From Pyruvatibacter mobilis (GTDB lineage Bacteria > Pseudomonadota > Alphaproteobacteria > CGMCC-115125), in NCBI RefSeq assembly GCF_012848855.1, contig NZ_CP051630.1, forward strand, positions 2,521,501 to 2,585,500: a DNA stretch of 64,000 bases. The letters are read 5' to 3'. Every line of letters starts with the position of its first letter. Positions within the stretch are counted from its first letter, which is position 1. The translations under genes and the position numbers were made by a program. The notes under the pieces were generated by a model. That model was not told the DNA's origin. It ran no database searches and saw only the letters and a program-made list of their open reading frames with translations. Shown piece by piece: positions 19,001 to 28,440 of this stretch.

Positions 19001-21194
19001 CCAGTTCCTTCCGGCGCTCTTTTGTTCACCGACAATGGAACTCGGTGTTGATATCTCAGCACTGAACGCCGTTTACCTACGCAACGTGCCGCCAACGCCG
19101 GCCAACTATGCGCAACGCGCTGGACGTGCCGGGCGCTCTGGTCAGGCTGCGGTGGTGGTCGCGTATTGTGCTTCAGGGTCGCCACACGATCAGTATTTCT
19201 TTGATCGCCGCAACGATATGGTTGCCGGTGTTGTGAGGCCGCCAGCTCTCGACATCACAAATGAAGAACTCGTTCGCTCCCATCTTCATGCTGTCTGGCT
19301 TGCAGAATCCAAGCTGGCCCTGTCTCCGGACATCCCAGAAATACTCGATTTGCAAGCGGAGAAATTCCCGCTCAAAGACGACATCCTGAGCGCCATTAGC
19401 AAACCATCGCTGGTTTCCTCCGCAATGGTCCCCATGAAGCGCGTATTTCATGCCATTCTGGCGGCTGATGGCGGAGCGCTCCCAACATGGATGGATGATG
19501 CCGATGACTTCGTCCTCAGCGTGGCCATGGAAGCGCCGAGGTCGTTTGACCAGGCGTTTGGTCGATGGCGGGACCTCTATAAGTCAGCGCGCAGCCAACT
19601 GTCAGAGGCCAATGCTCGATCAGAGATAACGGGACTCTCAGGAGCTGATCGACGGAAGATCAAGTCGGCGCAAATTCAGGCGAGTGATCAGATCGCCATC
19701 CTTGAGCAAGGCAAGGCATCGAATGGTTCGGATTTCTACTCATATCGGTATCTGGCAACTGAGGGCTTTTTGCCGGGATATAATTTTCCACGACTGCCAC
19801 TTTACGCTTTTATTCCGGGTGAAGACAAAACCGGATCGTTTTTATCACGAGCTCGGTTCCTGGCGATTTCCGAGTTCGGCCCACGGAGTCTGATTTATCA
19901 TGAGGGCCGCGCCTATCGTGTCATGAAAGCGAAGCTGCCCCCGGAAGCACGAAGTGGTGACGGTTCGGAGCTTGCAACTAAGGATATCTTTATCTGCCAG
20001 GATTGTGGCGCTTGCCATGAAAATGAGGTGGAACGTTGTCATGGCTGCAACGCGCACATGGCAGGTGAAGTGCCGATCAAGAAGACACTGCGGATCGACA
20101 ATGTCGAGGCCATGCCCACCGAGCGCATTTCGGCAAATGATGAAGAGCGGGTGCGTCAGGGTTTTGACATTCAGACGGTCTTCTCCTGGCCTCGCAAGGA
20201 AGGACAGATTCAGGTCACCGATGCTGATTTCCGGTGTGGTGAGAAAAGTCTGTTGGCGCTGCAGTATGCCAACAGTGCCGAGATCAGTCGTTTGAACAAG
20301 GGTCTCAAGCGCCGACGGGATCAAACCGTCTTCGGCTTTTATATTGATCCAAGAACAGGGTATTGGGCCAAATCCGAGGATGAAGACGCAGAGACTGACG
20401 CGGCGCCGGACGTTGTGAGGCCCGTGCGGATTGTGCCGATCGTCAGGGACCACAAGAATGCGCTTTTGCTCCGGATCACAGATCCGCAAGCCTATACTCC
20501 TGAAACAATCACCACCCTGCAGCATGCCCTGCTCAGGGGCATTGAGGTCGTCTACCAGCTGGAGGAAGGTGAAGTATTGGGCGAGCCCTTGCCCGCACGG
20601 GACAATCGCCGGGCAATCCTTGCTTATGAAGCGACCGAAGGCGGCGCGGGCGTTCTGACGCGCCTTATCGATGACCCAAAGGCAATCGCGCTGGTGGCCA
20701 AGACGGCGCTTGAGCTGATGCACTTTCAAAATATCGACAAGGCGATTGGCGCAGGTGATGCCGCGTTGCTCGCTGACGCAGACCATGAGGCCTGCGTCAG
20801 AGGCTGCTATCGGTGCCTGCTCTCATATTTCAACCAGCCCGATCACGAGCAGATTGATCGGGCGAGCGATGAAGTGAAGCAGTTTCTGATTGACCTTGCC
20901 CGTGGCGAAACAATTGTTCTGCAAAGGATAAAGCCGGATGCGGGGGCGCATTTATGGCTCAATGCCTTTGCCGCAGCCAATCTGCCTAAACCAGATGCGT
21001 TGCATCTTGAACTCGGTGACTCGACGATCGAGTTTGGCTGGAAAACACATCGTGTCGCGGCAACTCTGCAAGCGGTGACAAATGAGCTGGCAGGCGAGGC
21101 CCTGGAAAAGGGTTGGGAGATCGTCTCTCTGCCCTCTAGTCCTGACGATGGCCTCCCATCTCAGCTGGTGACACTGTTGGGGGGCGACGCATGA
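16008..21194 (+). CDS. Giant DEAD/DEAH helicase with C-terminal DUF1998 (DruE / DrmA+DrmB-like)
   Basis: A 1728-aa superfamily 2 helicase. Visible in order: Q-like motif YRHQAEAI (about 87), Walker A GTGSGKS (108-114), DELH box (230-233), TSAT (265-268), CRNCGHEY (459) and CLCC (572-575) Cys sites, FTDNRQDA (629), motif V/VI SPTMELGVDISAL...QRAGRAGRSG (about 1010-1040), a CxxC...CxxC knuckle (about 1329-1346) and a DUF1998 end with CVRGCYRCLLSYF (about 1595). This is the architecture of Druantia DruE, and it also resembles DISARM DrmA and DrmB fused. It probably translocates on or remodels invading DNA. Its stop overlaps the start of the SNF2 gene by 4 bp. Family is firm; assignment to one named system is not. 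Confidence 0.9.
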   Translation: MKAFEFDQHLITAYERFSRSFTSIRSNDLRSEIDRQYDEGRFWPEALLSLNPRYRSDKNIDELVASGDLDSATGKVFRFGDVPMTFYRHQAEAIAKAKAGKSFVVTTGTGSGKSMCFFVPVVDAIIRALRAGKPRKTRAIIVYPMNALANSQLKEIDKFISQSDLPDKMRPVIKRYTGQESQEERQKIAANPPDILLTNYMMAELLLTRQDKLDAQVVENASSLEFIILDELHTYRGRQGADVAVLVRRLRDRCAPDGAPVCIGTSATMASEGSDESRAVAVAKVASRLFGADIGPDAVIDESLQRATDDNISLAEAISALPSALAEGVPNVLDDQTLRTHPLAVWTELALGLDDGLELKRQKPVPFQSAVDRLVADSGSSSEVCKRVLQDFLTKVSLPESDRGGSGERAFLAFKLHRFISGAGEVFTTLTKHPRTVLFEGQLEDPNAPGNRLYPTRFCRNCGHEYHVVTKTDDDGHTRFLPRGIDDTPLESEDGSEVAGYLCPVPEGDADFVFNGDLSTFPESWLEERNGMERLRSYRRARAPVSFFVEPDGRHSSGGREFFFVPGKFAFCLCCQDEPNQGMRERSKLAGLSGEGRSSATTLLVSSTLEWMNSAESGVPDTKRKLLGFTDNRQDAALQSGHFNDFLFVSLLRGAILRAILDDGHDGLSEDEFGLRVVKALGFVSSNAGARVHWMLDPSAGAVIREDAQRALAKVLAHRVWTDLRRGWRYTNPSLSVLNLIDVRFVGLEEIANDRERMMAVLPELGEVSADQRQQLIKELLSAMLAGLAVNTESLDLAVLDGVAQKSRSLLRSPWAIDSKEKPRGRSALVQRAPGKGVVSLREEQTLLRAGHNSRIARLINKNSVIGTKLGKNDYLDFLGRLLELLSDEGLVVPVEIDTNVMGWRLTPSAVRLVPGAALRDVAARGNEYFHNLYLSIANDLALGRSAYWGLEGREHTAQVSQKQREWREWRFRFESDDQSNLQGSEYRTEIKATGESDQFLPALFCSPTMELGVDISALNAVYLRNVPPTPANYAQRAGRAGRSGQAAVVVAYCASGSPHDQYFFDRRNDMVAGVVRPPALDITNEELVRSHLHAVWLAESKLALSPDIPEILDLQAEKFPLKDDILSAISKPSLVSSAMVPMKRVFHAILAADGGALPTWMDDADDFVLSVAMEAPRSFDQAFGRWRDLYKSARSQLSEANARSEITGLSGADRRKIKSAQIQASDQIAILEQGKASNGSDFYSYRYLATEGFLPGYNFPRLPLYAFIPGEDKTGSFLSRARFLAISEFGPRSLIYHEGRAYRVMKAKLPPEARSGDGSELATKDIFICQDCGACHENEVERCHGCNAHMAGEVPIKKTLRIDNVEAMPTERISANDEERVRQGFDIQTVFSWPRKEGQIQVTDADFRCGEKSLLALQYANSAEISRLNKGLKRRRDQTVFGFYIDPRTGYWAKSEDEDAETDAAPDVVRPVRIVPIVRDHKNALLLRITDPQAYTPETITTLQHALLRGIEVVYQLEEGEVLGEPLPARDNRRAILAYEATEGGAGVLTRLIDDPKAIALVAKTALELMHFQNIDKAIGAGDAALLADADHEACVRGCYRCLLSYFNQPDHEQIDRASDEVKQFLIDLARGETIVLQRIKPDAGAHLWLNAFAAANLPKPDALHLELGDSTIEFGWKTHRVAATLQAVTNELAGEALEKGWEIVSLPSSPDDGLPSQLVTLLGGDA

Positions 21195-23956
21195 GTTTCA
21201 ACGTATCACCGGGAGATCTTGTCCGGGCAAGAGGACGGGAGTGGGTCGCACTCCCTGCACCTGATAGTGACGTTCTGGCACTACGTCCGCTTTCTGGGAA
21301 CGAAAACGACATCGTTCTGCTCAACCCCGAACTCGAACTGACGACAGTGGAGCCTGCTCGTTTCGATCTGCCAACCGATGCGGTGCCAACTGTTCAATCG
21401 AAGGCGGCCCTGCTCAGCGACGCGCTGAGACTTACACTGCGTCGCGGCGCCGGCCCGTTCAGGTCGGCGGCTCATCTGGCCTTCGAGCCTCGTACTTATC
21501 AACTTGTGCCCTTGCTAATGGCTCTGAGGCTTCAGGTTCCGAGACTTCTCATTGCTGACGATGTGGGGATTGGGAAAACCATCGAAGCCGGACTAATCCT
21601 CCGAGAGTTCATGGACCGGGGCGAGGTAGACTCGTTTTCTGTACTCTGCCCGCCGCACCTCGTGGATCAATGGATCATTGAGCTCAAGGACCGGTTCGGG
21701 ATTGATGCGGTTCCGGTGACCTCGGGAACAGCAGCCCGTCTTGAACGCAATCTGCCCCTGGCCCAGACGCTGTTTGACGCATTTCCCTTTACCGTTGTCA
21801 GTCTTGACTACATCAAAGCTGAGAAGCGCCGGGATGGGTTTGCAAGAGCTTGCCCCGATTTCGTTATTGTGGATGAGGCTCACGCCTGCGTCGGCACTCA
21901 CAAGGGCAAACAGCAGCGCTTTGATCTCCTTCAGGGGCTTGCAAAAGACGTCAGTCGTCGCCTGATCATGCTGACTGCAACGCCGCATTCGGGCGATGAA
22001 GAGGCTTTCGCGCGGCTCCTATCACTCATCGATGGTGAATTCGCCAGCGCAGACTTTGACAATGTGCGCTATCGGGAGCGCCTCGCGCGGCATTTTGTTC
22101 AGCGCCGACGCGTGGACCTGATTGAAGGTGACTGGGATGAGACGCGGTCCTTTCCAAAACATGAGACCACGGAGTTTTCCTACCGGCTGACGGGACCGCA
22201 CCTGGACTTTCAGGAGGCGGTTATCGACTACTGCCTTGGCGTGGTGTCACGCGCGGGAAGTCAGCGGCGCGATCAAAGGTTGGCGTTCTGGGGAACGCTC
22301 GCGCTTATGCGCTGCGTTGGGTCGTCACCGGCCGCGGCGCTCAGTGCCCTGAGGAACCGCGCCAGCAATGAGACTGAGCGCCTCGAACCCCAGATATACG
22401 ATGAAGACGGCGATGACGAAGATGCAGTGGACCTCGAGCCGGGCACGGTCTTCACGTCGGACCCTGAACTGCTAGCGCTGCTTGATAAAGCATCAGGGCT
22501 CACAACCGAGACAGACCCGAAAATTGACGCGCTCGTCAGTGCCTTGAAACCTCTTATCAAAGACGGGGCAAACCCGGTCGTGTTTTGCCGCTATCTGGCA
22601 ACTGCGGAATATGTGAAGGAACGGCTCCGCAAGGCGTTCAACAAGGTCACTGTGGAAGCGGTCACCGGTGAACTGACACCCGATGAGCGCCGTGATCGGG
22701 TTGCCGAAATGGCGTCCGAAGATTCACAAAAGCAAACCCAGCGCATTCTTGTGGCCACCGATTGCCTGTCTGAGGGCATCAACCTCCAGCAACTCTTCGA
22801 CACCGTGGTTCACTACGATCTTTCGTGGAACCCGACACGCCACCAGCAGCGAGAGGGTCGCGTTGACCGCTTTGGGCAGCCTGCTGAACTGGTTCGGTCA
22901 ATCATGATGTTCTCGCCTGACAGCGCAATCGACGGCGCGGTTTTGGACGTCATCTTGCGAAAGGCAGAAGAGATCAGGAAAGCAACCGGCGTCACTGTTC
23001 CGCTACCGGAAGAACGCGGAGCGGTCACAGACGCCCTAATGGCGTCGATGATGCTGCGTCGCGGCGGACAGCAACAGCTTGCTCTGGATTTGCGCCTCGA
23101 TGACGGCACGCGCGCCATCGAGGCGCGGTGGCGCGATGCCAGTGAAAATGAAAAGAAATCACGCGCACGGTTTGCCCAGAACGCCATGAAGCCGAGTGAA
23201 GTCGCACCGGAATGGAATAAGGTGAAAGACCTGCTCGGCTCGCCGGATGATGCCAGGGTATTTGTTGATCTGACCATGAGGAAATTCGGCGTACCGCTCG
23301 AGAAGAAGGGCGCGGTCCATCTCGCCCATGTCCACGCATTGCAGCCGAGCCTGAAAGAGAAACTGGATCAGCGCGGACTCAAGGGATCAGTGAGGCTTGC
23401 CACTGCCGAACCGGCGCCTTCGGGAACCAGTCTTCTGACGCGGACCCATCCCTTGACATCTTCGCTGGCGGAAAGCCTGCTCGAAGCCTCTCTCGAACCT
23501 GAATCATTGCCCGATCTTGGGATCGGCCGCGTCGGCGCCTGGCCGACGCCAGCGGTGTCGGTCATAACGCGCATTGCTTTGCTGCGGATCCGGTACAAGC
23601 TGACTATTCATGCGCGGAAGGAAAGGCTTCTTCTTGCGGAGGAAGCTGCGCTTGTCGCGCTACAAGGCCAGACCCTCGTTGCGTCCGGCAACACGGTGCG
23701 CGACTGGCTCGGCACGCCGGCGACTGCTGACCTCGCAGACATTGCGCGTAAACGCCTGTCTGACGCTGCCAAGGCTGAGCTTCCTGCGATGCTTGAAGGT
23801 CCGCTTGCGGACTTTATCAGGCAACGAGCGGAGGAACTCGTGGAAGATCATGCCCGTCTGCGCGCCGCTGCAGGGTCAGCGTCCAGAGTTAGCGTCGAAG
23901 CCGTGCTGCCGCCGGATGTGATCGGGCTCTTTGTTCTCATCCCGGACGGGGTTTAA
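21191..23956 (+). CDS. SNF2-family helicase, DrmD-like
   Basis: A 921-aa Swi2/Snf2 ATPase. The N-terminal module starts SPGDLVRARGREWVALP, as in DISARM DrmD and related helicases. Walker A is DDVGIGKT (123-130), followed by LRE, the DEAH box (IVDEAHACVG, about 226), TATPHSGDEEAF and the helicase C-terminal domain VATDCLSEGINLQ...QREGRVDRFGQ (about 520-565). It lies between the DUF1998 helicase (4 bp overlap) and the methylase (2 bp gap), so the three genes are one translational block. In class 1 DISARM, drmD is paired with an adenine methylase gene, as here. Confidence 0.9.
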   Translation: MSFNVSPGDLVRARGREWVALPAPDSDVLALRPLSGNENDIVLLNPELELTTVEPARFDLPTDAVPTVQSKAALLSDALRLTLRRGAGPFRSAAHLAFEPRTYQLVPLLMALRLQVPRLLIADDVGIGKTIEAGLILREFMDRGEVDSFSVLCPPHLVDQWIIELKDRFGIDAVPVTSGTAARLERNLPLAQTLFDAFPFTVVSLDYIKAEKRRDGFARACPDFVIVDEAHACVGTHKGKQQRFDLLQGLAKDVSRRLIMLTATPHSGDEEAFARLLSLIDGEFASADFDNVRYRERLARHFVQRRRVDLIEGDWDETRSFPKHETTEFSYRLTGPHLDFQEAVIDYCLGVVSRAGSQRRDQRLAFWGTLALMRCVGSSPAAALSALRNRASNETERLEPQIYDEDGDDEDAVDLEPGTVFTSDPELLALLDKASGLTTETDPKIDALVSALKPLIKDGANPVVFCRYLATAEYVKERLRKAFNKVTVEAVTGELTPDERRDRVAEMASEDSQKQTQRILVATDCLSEGINLQQLFDTVVHYDLSWNPTRHQQREGRVDRFGQPAELVRSIMMFSPDSAIDGAVLDVILRKAEEIRKATGVTVPLPEERGAVTDALMASMMLRRGGQQQLALDLRLDDGTRAIEARWRDASENEKKSRARFAQNAMKPSEVAPEWNKVKDLLGSPDDARVFVDLTMRKFGVPLEKKGAVHLAHVHALQPSLKEKLDQRGLKGSVRLATAEPAPSGTSLLTRTHPLTSSLAESLLEASLEPESLPDLGIGRVGAWPTPAVSVITRIALLRIRYKLTIHARKERLLLAEEAALVALQGQTLVASGNTVRDWLGTPATADLADIARKRLSDAAKAELPAMLEGPLADFIRQRAEELVEDHARLRAAAGSASRVSVEAVLPPDVIGLFVLIPDGV

Positions 23957-23958
23957 TC

Positions 23959-26900
23959 ATGGCCCGTCGTCCTGTCACCGACCTTTCCGCCTGGCCATCG
24001 ATCAGCCTCGAAGGCAATCTGATTGCGCCCGCCATGCTGGCGCGGATCGATGAACGCGCCGCGCCTGAACAGAGCCCGGAAGACTATAGCGTCCGCAAGG
24101 GTCTGACGCTTCGCGAGGAAATCTCCACCGCCTTCCGGGTCGGCCAGTCGCATTTCGATGCCTTCAGCAAGCTGAGCAATCCGTCTGCCGACGCAACGCG
24201 CCGCTTCATGAAGGCCTTCCTGAAAGAGACGTTTGGGTTTGATGATATCGAGGATGGCGGAGGGCTGATCGCGCTCTCTGCTGGTGGTCATCGCATTCCT
24301 GTCATCGTCGTGCCGCCGGATGAAGACCGGCTCGACCGGCGCAGCGCGACGCTCTCGGTCGAGCGCTCCCGCTCGCCTGCCTTTGCGTTGCAGGACTATC
24401 TCAACGACGAGGATGACGCGCTCTGGGGCCTCGCGACCAATGGCACTGTCATCCGCCTGATGCGGGACAACGCCTCTCTGACGCGCCCCGCATTCATAGA
24501 AGCCGACCTTGCCCAGATATTCACCAACGAAGACGCTGCGTCGTTCGGTCTGCTCTGGCTGCTCATTCATCGCAGCCGCTTCGGAAATACAGGTGCCCCC
24601 GCGACAGACTGTGCGCTGGAGCGCTGGCGGGAAACGGGCACGAAGGAAGGCGAGGTTGCGCGTGACCGGCTCGCGGCGCAGGTCAAACTCGCCCTCAACA
24701 TTCTGGGTTCGGGCTTCCTTGAGGCCAATCCGGCGCTTGCGGCCAAGCTTAAGTCAGGCGAGCAAAACCTCACCGAGTGGTTCAACGAGTTGCTGCGTCT
24801 CGTCTACCGGCTGATCTTCCTGATGGTGGCCGAAGACCGAAACCTTCTGCACCCGGAGGTTTCCCGCGCCGAGGCCCGCAAGCTCTACGCCGATGGCTAC
24901 AGCCTCGCCCATCTTCGCGCCCAGTGTTTTCGCGGGGCGACCTGGGATCGCCACCATGACCGCTATGAAGGGGTCAAGATCGTCTTCCGCTCACTGGCGG
25001 GCGGACAGGAAGCCCTGGCGCTGCCCGCGCTTGGCGGGCTCTTTGCGCCAAACATGCTGCCAAGCCTTGAAACGGCGAAGCTGCGTAACCGCGCCTTCAT
25101 GGAGGCGCTCTATCGCCTGTCATGGCTGCAGGGCAAAACCGGCATGGCGCCGGTCAACTGGCGCGCCATGGAGACCGAGGAACTGGGGTCGGTCTATGAA
25201 TCGCTGCTCGAACTCCAGCCCCAGCTCGGCGATGACGGCAAGTCGCTCGTCTTTGCCTCCGATGCGGCCGAGCAGAAGGGCAATCAGCGCAAGACCACCG
25301 GCTCCTACTACACGCCCGACAGCCTCGTGCAGGCGCTGCTCGATACCGCCCTCGATCCCGTCCTCGACAAGACAGAAGCCGAAGCGGACGACCCGGAAGC
25401 CGCGCTCCTCAGTCTGTCCGTCATCGACCCTGCCTGCGGCTCGGGTCACTTCCTGCTCGCGGCGGCAAGACGGATTGCGACGCGCGTCGCCCGTATCCGT
25501 GCGGATGGCACACCGGCGCAGGAGGATTTCCGTCATGCCCTCCGCGATGTCGCGCGGTCCTGCATCCACGGGGTGGATCGCAACCCGATGGCGGTGGAGC
25601 TGACCAAGGTCGCGCTCTGGATCGAGACCGTCGATCCCGGCCTGCCGCTGGGCTTCTTCGATGCGCAGATCCGCTGCGGCGATGCGCTGCTCGGCGTGTT
25701 TGATCTGGCCGTTCTGGAAGAGGGTATTCCGGATGCGGCCTACAAGCCGCTGACCGGCGATGATAAGGACGTCGCCAAATACTACCGCGAGAAGAACAAG
25801 CGCGAGGTGGCGGAGCGGGACCGGATCGCAACCGGCTTCGGCTTCAATCGCCAGCAGGATTTCATGCGCGAGTTTGCGCGCCTGCGCGCCATGCCGGAAG
25901 ACACGGTGCGGCAGATCGAGGCAAAGGCCGAAAAGCTGCGTGGACTGACGGCGGAAGGCGCGACAGCCTGGACGCTGGAGACCGCCTGCGATCTCTATGT
26001 CTCGGCCTTCCTCCTGCCCAAAACAAAAGAAGACCCCCATGCTGGACCGGACGGCCTGCCGCGCCGGGGCACTGAAACTGTGCCGACCTCCGGCGCGATC
26101 TGGGAATGGCTGCGCGGGGTGCAACTGTTCGGCCCGCTTTTCGGCAGCAGCATCGACGCCGCCCGCAAGGCCCGCGCCTTCCACTGGCCGCTTGAGTTTC
26201 CGGATGTCATGGCGGGCGGCGGTTTTGATGTCGTGCTGGGGAATCCACCGTGGGAGCGGATCAAGCTACAGGAGCAGGAGTTCTTTGCGACACTGTCGCC
26301 CGAGATTGCAAGCGCAGCGAACAAAGCCGCGCGGGAAAAGCTGATCAAGGCGTTGGAGAAGGCCGAGCCGGGCACCCCCGATCGCACGCTGTTCGATGCC
26401 TTCACCATGGCCAAGCGTGAGGCTGAGGCGAGCAGCGAGTTCGCTCGCGTGCCGGGTGAGGATGGAGGGCGTTTCGCCCTGACCGGACGGGGCGACGTGA
26501 ATACCTACGCGCTATTCGCGGAACTGTTCGCCAACCTTTCGCGGAAGCGCGCCGGGGTGATTGTACCAACTGGAATCGCCACGGATGCGACGACCGCGCC
26601 ATTCTTTGCACATCTGGTTGAGGCTCAGCGACTTGCGCGGTTGATAGATTTCGAGAACTCAGCGCCGATTTTTTCAGGCGTCCACAGAAGCTTCAAGTTC
26701 ACGCTTCTGACCTTGGGGCGAAAGGAAAAAGAAGCGGTCTTCGCATTTTTCCTGACCGATCCAAGCCAAATAATTGATGAGGCGAGAAACTTCTCACTCT
26801 CTGCGGAAACCATCGGAAAATTGAATCCGAATACAAAAACTGCGCCGGTTGTGAGGTCCCGGGCGGACGCCGAATTGATATCAAAATTCTACTCCGCAAC

Positions 26901-28440
26901 AGATGTGTTTTTGAATGAGTCAAGCGGCCCGGATGGAAACCCATGGGAAGCTGCATTCTATACTCGAATATGGCATATGGCCGAAGACTCTGAGTGGTTT
27001 CGAACCGCTCATGATTTAGCTAATCTTGGCCTTGTCAAAGATGGGGCTGACTGGATTGATCCAGCCGACATCGGAAACCGTTATGTGCCGCTCTACGAGG
27101 CCAAGATGATGCACATCTACGATCATCGATGGTCGAGTTATGGCATGACCGACGATGCAGCGACGGAGTTGACGAAGGAACAGAAGGCAGACCCTGAGAC
27201 TGATCCAATTCCACGATATTGGGTTCCACACTCAGAAGTTGCTACACGCCTTGAACGTCAGGGCTGGCGACGTGAGTGGCTATATGGATGGCGAAAAATT
27301 ACGAACACCACGAATGAGCGAACCCTTATCTCAGCCGTCTTTCCACGTTCCGCGGCTGGCGATTCCCTGCCGCTCGCATTGTCAGCCGAAAGAACCGAAC
27401 TGGTTCCGGGGCTAATCGCGAACCTTTCTTCTTTGCCATTGGACTATGCAGAGCGAAGAAAGCTCGGCGGCACGAATCTGACTTTCCAATACTTATTTCA
27501 ACTGCCTGTATTCCCTCCGAACTTCTACACCGACCCCCGCCTCGCCTTCATCACCCCGCGCGTGCTGGAACTCACCTACACCTCTCACAGCCTCGCCCCC
27601 TTCGCCCGCGATCTGGGCCATGACGGCCCGCCCTTTGGCTGGGATGAGGACCGCCGCGCGGCCTTACGCGCCGATCTCGACGCCTTCTACGCCCGCGCCT
27701 ACGGCCTGACCCGCGACGAGCTGCGCTACATTCTCGATCCCGCAGACGTCATGGGCGAGGACTACCCGTCCGAAACCTTCCGTGTCCTGATGGAAAAGGA
27801 AATCCGCCTCCACGGCGAATACCGCACCCGCCGCCTCGTCCTCGAAGCCTGGGACCGGATGGAAGCGAACGGCACCTTCGCCGAACTCGGCCTTGCCGAC
27901 GGGGTCGCAACGCCTGCCCAACAACCCATCCAACTCCCGCCACTCGTTACCTTGCCGGATGGCGCATGGGCGCGTGCCGCGCCGTCTCCCCAGCATGATC
28001 CGACAGCCGCACTGGCTGCAATCCTGAAGTCGCTTGACGAGCCGACGCCCATTAGGACGGTGAGATTGGTTGCAGTTATGATGCTGGAGCCTCATCTTCT
28101 CACCCCGCTGCTCGCCACCGATCAGCAAGCGCAATGGCGCCGCCTCGTTGGCCCGGAAGCCGAACCCCATTCCGGAAATGTCATTGGCTTTGCTGCGCGG
28201 ACCACACCGGGTTGGAATACCGCGCTTACAAACCATCGCGGCAATGGAAGACTGATTGAGGATCGCGCGGCAGGGACCTGGGCGGCTGGAGCGGGGCTTG
28301 AAGGTTTCGATACAGCAGGTTGGCCAGACGGTCGCGCGGAATTTGTTCTCACAGCTCTCAGCGCACTCGATATCGACGTCACAGTAAGCTCAGCACCTGA
28401 TGAAGTGCGGGACTGGATCGCCAATGCCGCAGCCGGATGA
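23959..28440 (+). CDS. Eco57I/DrmMI-like adenine-specific DNA methyltransferase
   Basis: A 1493-aa N6-adenine methylase. After a roughly 440-residue N-terminal region come [12 protein letters not shown] (about 448), the SAM-binding motif [15 protein letters not shown] (about 490), [17 protein letters not shown], and the catalytic motif IV NPPW (about 762, in [11 protein letters not shown]). The part after NPPW, expected to hold target recognition, is markedly AT-richer (about 26.57-27.51 kb) than both sides. It probably marks self DNA for the helicase system. I saw no clear PD-(D/E)xK motif, so restriction activity in the same chain is not claimed. The stop overlaps the next gene. Confidence 0.9.
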   Translation: MARRPVTDLSAWPSISLEGNLIAPAMLARIDERAAPEQSPEDYSVRKGLTLREEISTAFRVGQSHFDAFSKLSNPSADATRRFMKAFLKETFGFDDIEDGGGLIALSAGGHRIPVIVVPPDEDRLDRRSATLSVERSRSPAFALQDYLNDEDDALWGLATNGTVIRLMRDNASLTRPAFIEADLAQIFTNEDAASFGLLWLLIHRSRFGNTGAPATDCALERWRETGTKEGEVARDRLAAQVKLALNILGSGFLEANPALAAKLKSGEQNLTEWFNELLRLVYRLIFLMVAEDRNLLHPEVSRAEARKLYADGYSLAHLRAQCFRGATWDRHHDRYEGVKIVFRSLAGGQEALALPALGGLFAPNMLPSLETAKLRNRAFMEALYRLSWLQGKTGMAPVNWRAMETEELGSVYESLLELQPQLGDDGKSLVFASDAAEQKGNQRKTTGSYYTPDSLVQALLDTALDPVLDKTEAEADDPEAALLSLSVIDPACGSGHFLLAAARRIATRVARIRADGTPAQEDFRHALRDVARSCIHGVDRNPMAVELTKVALWIETVDPGLPLGFFDAQIRCGDALLGVFDLAVLEEGIPDAAYKPLTGDDKDVAKYYREKNKREVAERDRIATGFGFNRQQDFMREFARLRAMPEDTVRQIEAKAEKLRGLTAEGATAWTLETACDLYVSAFLLPKTKEDPHAGPDGLPRRGTETVPTSGAIWEWLRGVQLFGPLFGSSIDAARKARAFHWPLEFPDVMAGGGFDVVLGNPPWERIKLQEQEFFATLSPEIASAANKAAREKLIKALEKAEPGTPDRTLFDAFTMAKREAEASSEFARVPGEDGGRFALTGRGDVNTYALFAELFANLSRKRAGVIVPTGIATDATTAPFFAHLVEAQRLARLIDFENSAPIFSGVHRSFKFTLLTLGRKEKEAVFAFFLTDPSQIIDEARNFSLSAETIGKLNPNTKTAPVVRSRADAELISKFYSATDVFLNESSGPDGNPWEAAFYTRIWHMAEDSEWFRTAHDLANLGLVKDGADWIDPADIGNRYVPLYEAKMMHIYDHRWSSYGMTDDAATELTKEQKADPETDPIPRYWVPHSEVATRLERQGWRREWLYGWRKITNTTNERTLISAVFPRSAAGDSLPLALSAERTELVPGLIANLSSLPLDYAERRKLGGTNLTFQYLFQLPVFPPNFYTDPRLAFITPRVLELTYTSHSLAPFARDLGHDGPPFGWDEDRRAALRADLDAFYARAYGLTRDELRYILDPADVMGEDYPSETFRVLMEKEIRLHGEYRTRRLVLEAWDRMEANGTFAELGLADGVATPAQQPIQLPPLVTLPDGAWARAAPSPQHDPTAALAAILKSLDEPTPIRTVRLVAVMMLEPHLLTPLLATDQQAQWRRLVGPEAEPHSGNVIGFAARTTPGWNTALTNHRGNGRLIEDRAAGTWAAGAGLEGFDTAGWPDGRAEFVLTALSALDIDVTVSSAPDEVRDWIANAAAG

